From Eubacteriales bacterium (GTDB lineage Bacteria; Bacillota; Clostridia; Lachnospirales; Lachnospiraceae), in NCBI GenBank assembly GCA_030536555.1, contig JAUNPU010000015.1:1-64000 (forward strand): a DNA stretch of 64,000 bases, in the 5' to 3' direction. The translations under genes were made by a program, and so were the position numbers. Under the pieces are notes generated by a model. The model was not told the DNA's origin, ran no database searches, and was given only the letters and a program-made list of their open reading frames with translations. Position 1 is the first letter of the stretch. Each line of letters opens with the position of its first letter. Positions 63,690 to 64,000 of this stretch are shown here, in pieces.

Positions 63690-64000
63690 CGTACCTCCTT
63701 TGATGCAGGAAGCTTTGCTGCATAAGCCTCCTGTACCGCCTTCTCGGCAGCTTCACCTCCGGCTTTCTTGAACTCCTCCACAAAGGTATCAAAATAGTCG
63801 ATTGGCTTCTCGCCGGTAATCATCGCAAAGTATGCCTGCTCTGTCATGGAATCCAGCGTTTCAATCACATTGGAAAACTCTTCTACCGCCGGTGCATTGA
63901 AACGATAGTAGCCATTGCCGGTGATTTCCTCACCGAACCTGGTCTTTTCTGCATTCAACTGCTGTGCATACAGTACCGTTGCACCGAAATCCACCTGCAT
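63686..64000 (-). CDS. extracellular solute-binding protein, C-terminal part (partial)
   Basis: The frame is open from the right window edge to the stop at 63686; the N-terminus lies outside. The 104 residues seen match the C-terminal lobe of sugar-binding lipoproteins (LplA/YesO type), with MITGEKPIDYFDTFVEEFKK and GGEAAEKAVQEAY. It overlaps the AraC-type regulator by 4 bp (ATGA). It probably belongs to an oligosaccharide ABC importer for the lyase products. Confidence 0.78.
   Translation of the reverse strand: MQVDFGATVLYAQQLNAEKTRFGEEITGNGYYRFNAPAVEEFSNVIETLDSMTEQAYFAMITGEKPIDYFDTFVEEFKKAGGEAAEKAVQEAYAAKLPASKEVR

Overview
The window looks like a chromosomal segment of a spore-forming Clostridia member, most likely Lachnospiraceae. 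It has about 50% G+C, strong purine-rich ribosome binding sites, several TTG/GTG starts, near-consensus sigma-A promoters, and a division cluster that runs straight into sporulation genes (spoIIGA, sigE, spoIIP). No rRNA, CRISPR array or intact prophage is visible. One tRNA (Ala, anticodon CGC) is present.

Left part (1-11.6 kb). A leftward sugar ABC transporter operon (binding lipoprotein, a small unknown protein, two permeases, the second cut by the window edge) diverges from a GH105 unsaturated rhamnogalacturonyl hydrolase, so this is a pectin-fragment uptake locus. Next come a MurNAc salvage operon (RpiR regulator, tandem GNAT acetyltransferase, MurQ, MurNAc PTS), an internally deleted IS element, and an AbiEi/AbiEii toxin-antitoxin pair.

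Centre (11.7-32.8 kb). This is a leftward core block: hemW-lepA, spoIIP-sigE-spoIIGA, and the division/cell-wall cluster ftsZ-ftsQ-murA-ftsW-murD-mraY-PBP-PBP-ftsL-rsmH-mraZ with a MraZ box array, followed by lgt and a Spo0E-like gene. Two cell-wall genes carry in-frame tandem DNA repeats (murA and the larger PBP).

Right-centre (33-51 kb). Here are ychF, an NSS-family transporter, a fructose operon (fruK-PTS-DeoR), a LysA-type decarboxylase, pyruvate kinase, a rhomboid-like membrane protein, corA with a long structured leader, a 1413-residue 2-hydroxyacyl-CoA dehydratase activase fusion, and a MerR regulator whose target promoter has a 19-bp spacer.

Small accessory island (51.2-53.1 kb). Next to tRNA-Ala are a 28-residue hydrophobic peptide gene with a convergent RNA (type I toxin-antitoxin-like), an AT-rich cluster of GGACAATT repeats, the tail of a lost ABC transporter gene, a structured RNA with a UNCG tetraloop, and a small nuclease-like protein. 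This island and the corA leader are the best places to look for something undescribed.

Right end (53-64 kb). A second polysaccharide locus holds a secreted heparinase II/III-type lyase in an operon with two secreted cell-wall-binding-repeat proteins. Upstream are a membrane-anchored AraC-type regulator and the tail of a sugar-binding protein.
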